From Thiohalophilus sp. (GTDB lineage Bacteria; Pseudomonadota; Gammaproteobacteria; UBA6429; Thiohalophilaceae): a stretch of DNA of 64,000 nt. Within the stretch, counting starts at the first letter, position 1. Every line of letters starts with the position of its first letter. The notes beneath the pieces were generated by a model that did not search any database, was not told the DNA's origin, and saw only the letters and a list, made by a program, of their open reading frames with translations. Shown here piece by piece: positions 63,666 to 64,000 of the stretch. The position numbers and the translations under genes are program-made. Location: NCBI RefSeq assembly GCF_034522235.1, contig NZ_JAXHLN010000003.1:620001-684000 (forward strand), in the 5' to 3' direction.

Positions 63666-64000
63666 GTAGGCGCGGGCTTTGACCGCGACCGGTCGTTTGT
63701 TCGGGATTCGCGCCCGCGGGGCGCTCCTACCACGCCAGATGCCGGTGTTCGTTGTTGTGTAGGAGCGGGCTTCGACCGCGACCGGTGTTTGTTCGGGATT
63801 CGCGCCCGCGGGGCGCTCCTACCACGCCAGATGCCGGTATTCGTTGTTGTGTAGGAGCGGGCTTTGACCGCGACCGGTGTTTGTTCGGGATTCGCGCCCG
63901 CGGGGCGCTCCTACTCCTACCACGCCAGATGCCGGTGTTCGTTGTTGTGTAGGAGCGGGCTTTGACCGCGACCGGTGTTTGTTCGGGATTCGCGCCCGCG
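63666..64000. repeat. REP array downstream of the RAYT gene, cut by the window end
   Basis: Units start at 63666, 63759, 63851 and 63949 with the same head and tail as those upstream and the CCAGATGCCGG linker. The last unit is incomplete. Confidence 0.95.

Overview
The window looks like a chromosome segment of a chemolithoautotrophic, probably sulfur-oxidising, gammaproteobacterium. The evidence is a Form I RuBisCO operon with cbbQ/cbbO, gammaproteobacterial gene order around trp, crp, speD, coq7 and rplM-rpsI, and a large copper-handling region. No 16S rRNA or species-specific marker is present, so the assignment is inferred from gene content and order.

Layout. 0-9.2 kb: the CO2-fixation operon on the minus strand, cbbL-cbbS-cbbQ-methyltransferase-SulP permease-cbbO, with cbbR divergent. 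9.3-30.5 kb: metal and envelope functions. These are a heme protein, a Cys/His-rich secreted protein, a CusC-CusB/F-CusA efflux system with cytochrome c and DUF302 genes, TonB, an OprC-like copper receptor behind a sigma54-type promoter, a sigma54 activator, a TauE/SafE-like protein, HDOD, CopA with a cupredoxin, DjlA, a CopD-like protein and a DUF3530 protein. 30.7-43 kb: rpe-gph-(trpL)-trpE-trpG-trpD-trpC, crp, OsmC-like, DUF885, VOC, speD and coq7. 43-48.7 kb: an outer-membrane protein, a GlcF-like protein, a ferredoxin, a hydrolase, a candidate small RNA, rplM-rpsI and tRNA-Gln. 48.8-50.7 kb: an AT-rich three-gene islet bounded by an inverted repeat. 50.8-58 kb: three toxin-antitoxin pairs and a tandem porin duplication in a sea of repeats. 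58.7-64 kb: a giant FAD/Fe-S oxidoreductase and a RAYT transposase inside a REP array.

How the genes fit together. RuBisCO, its CbbQO activase and a possible inorganic-carbon permease fix CO2. rpe serves the Calvin cycle, and gph (with the GlcF-like protein, by inference) salvages phosphoglycolate. The copper genes cover outer-membrane uptake, periplasmic sensing or chaperoning, and export across both membranes. The window encodes a CRP/Vfr-type regulator, and a perfect TGTGA-N6-TCACA palindrome lies upstream of copA. It also encodes a sigma54 activator, and a well-matched -24/-12 promoter with an upstream dyad precedes the copper receptor.

The most unusual feature is the intergenic DNA. It is filled with families of degenerate 7-8 bp tandem repeats arranged as facing inverted arms. 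Most elements are empty hairpins, some nested in one another. Three carry a small gene between the arms: two GxxExxY (PD-(D/E)XK-like) genes and one S23/four-helix-bundle gene, each with a different repeat family. Every junction of the rpe-gph-trpEGDC cluster, apart from the leader region before trpE, holds such an element. This suggests an undescribed family of mobile or self-propagating repeat elements.
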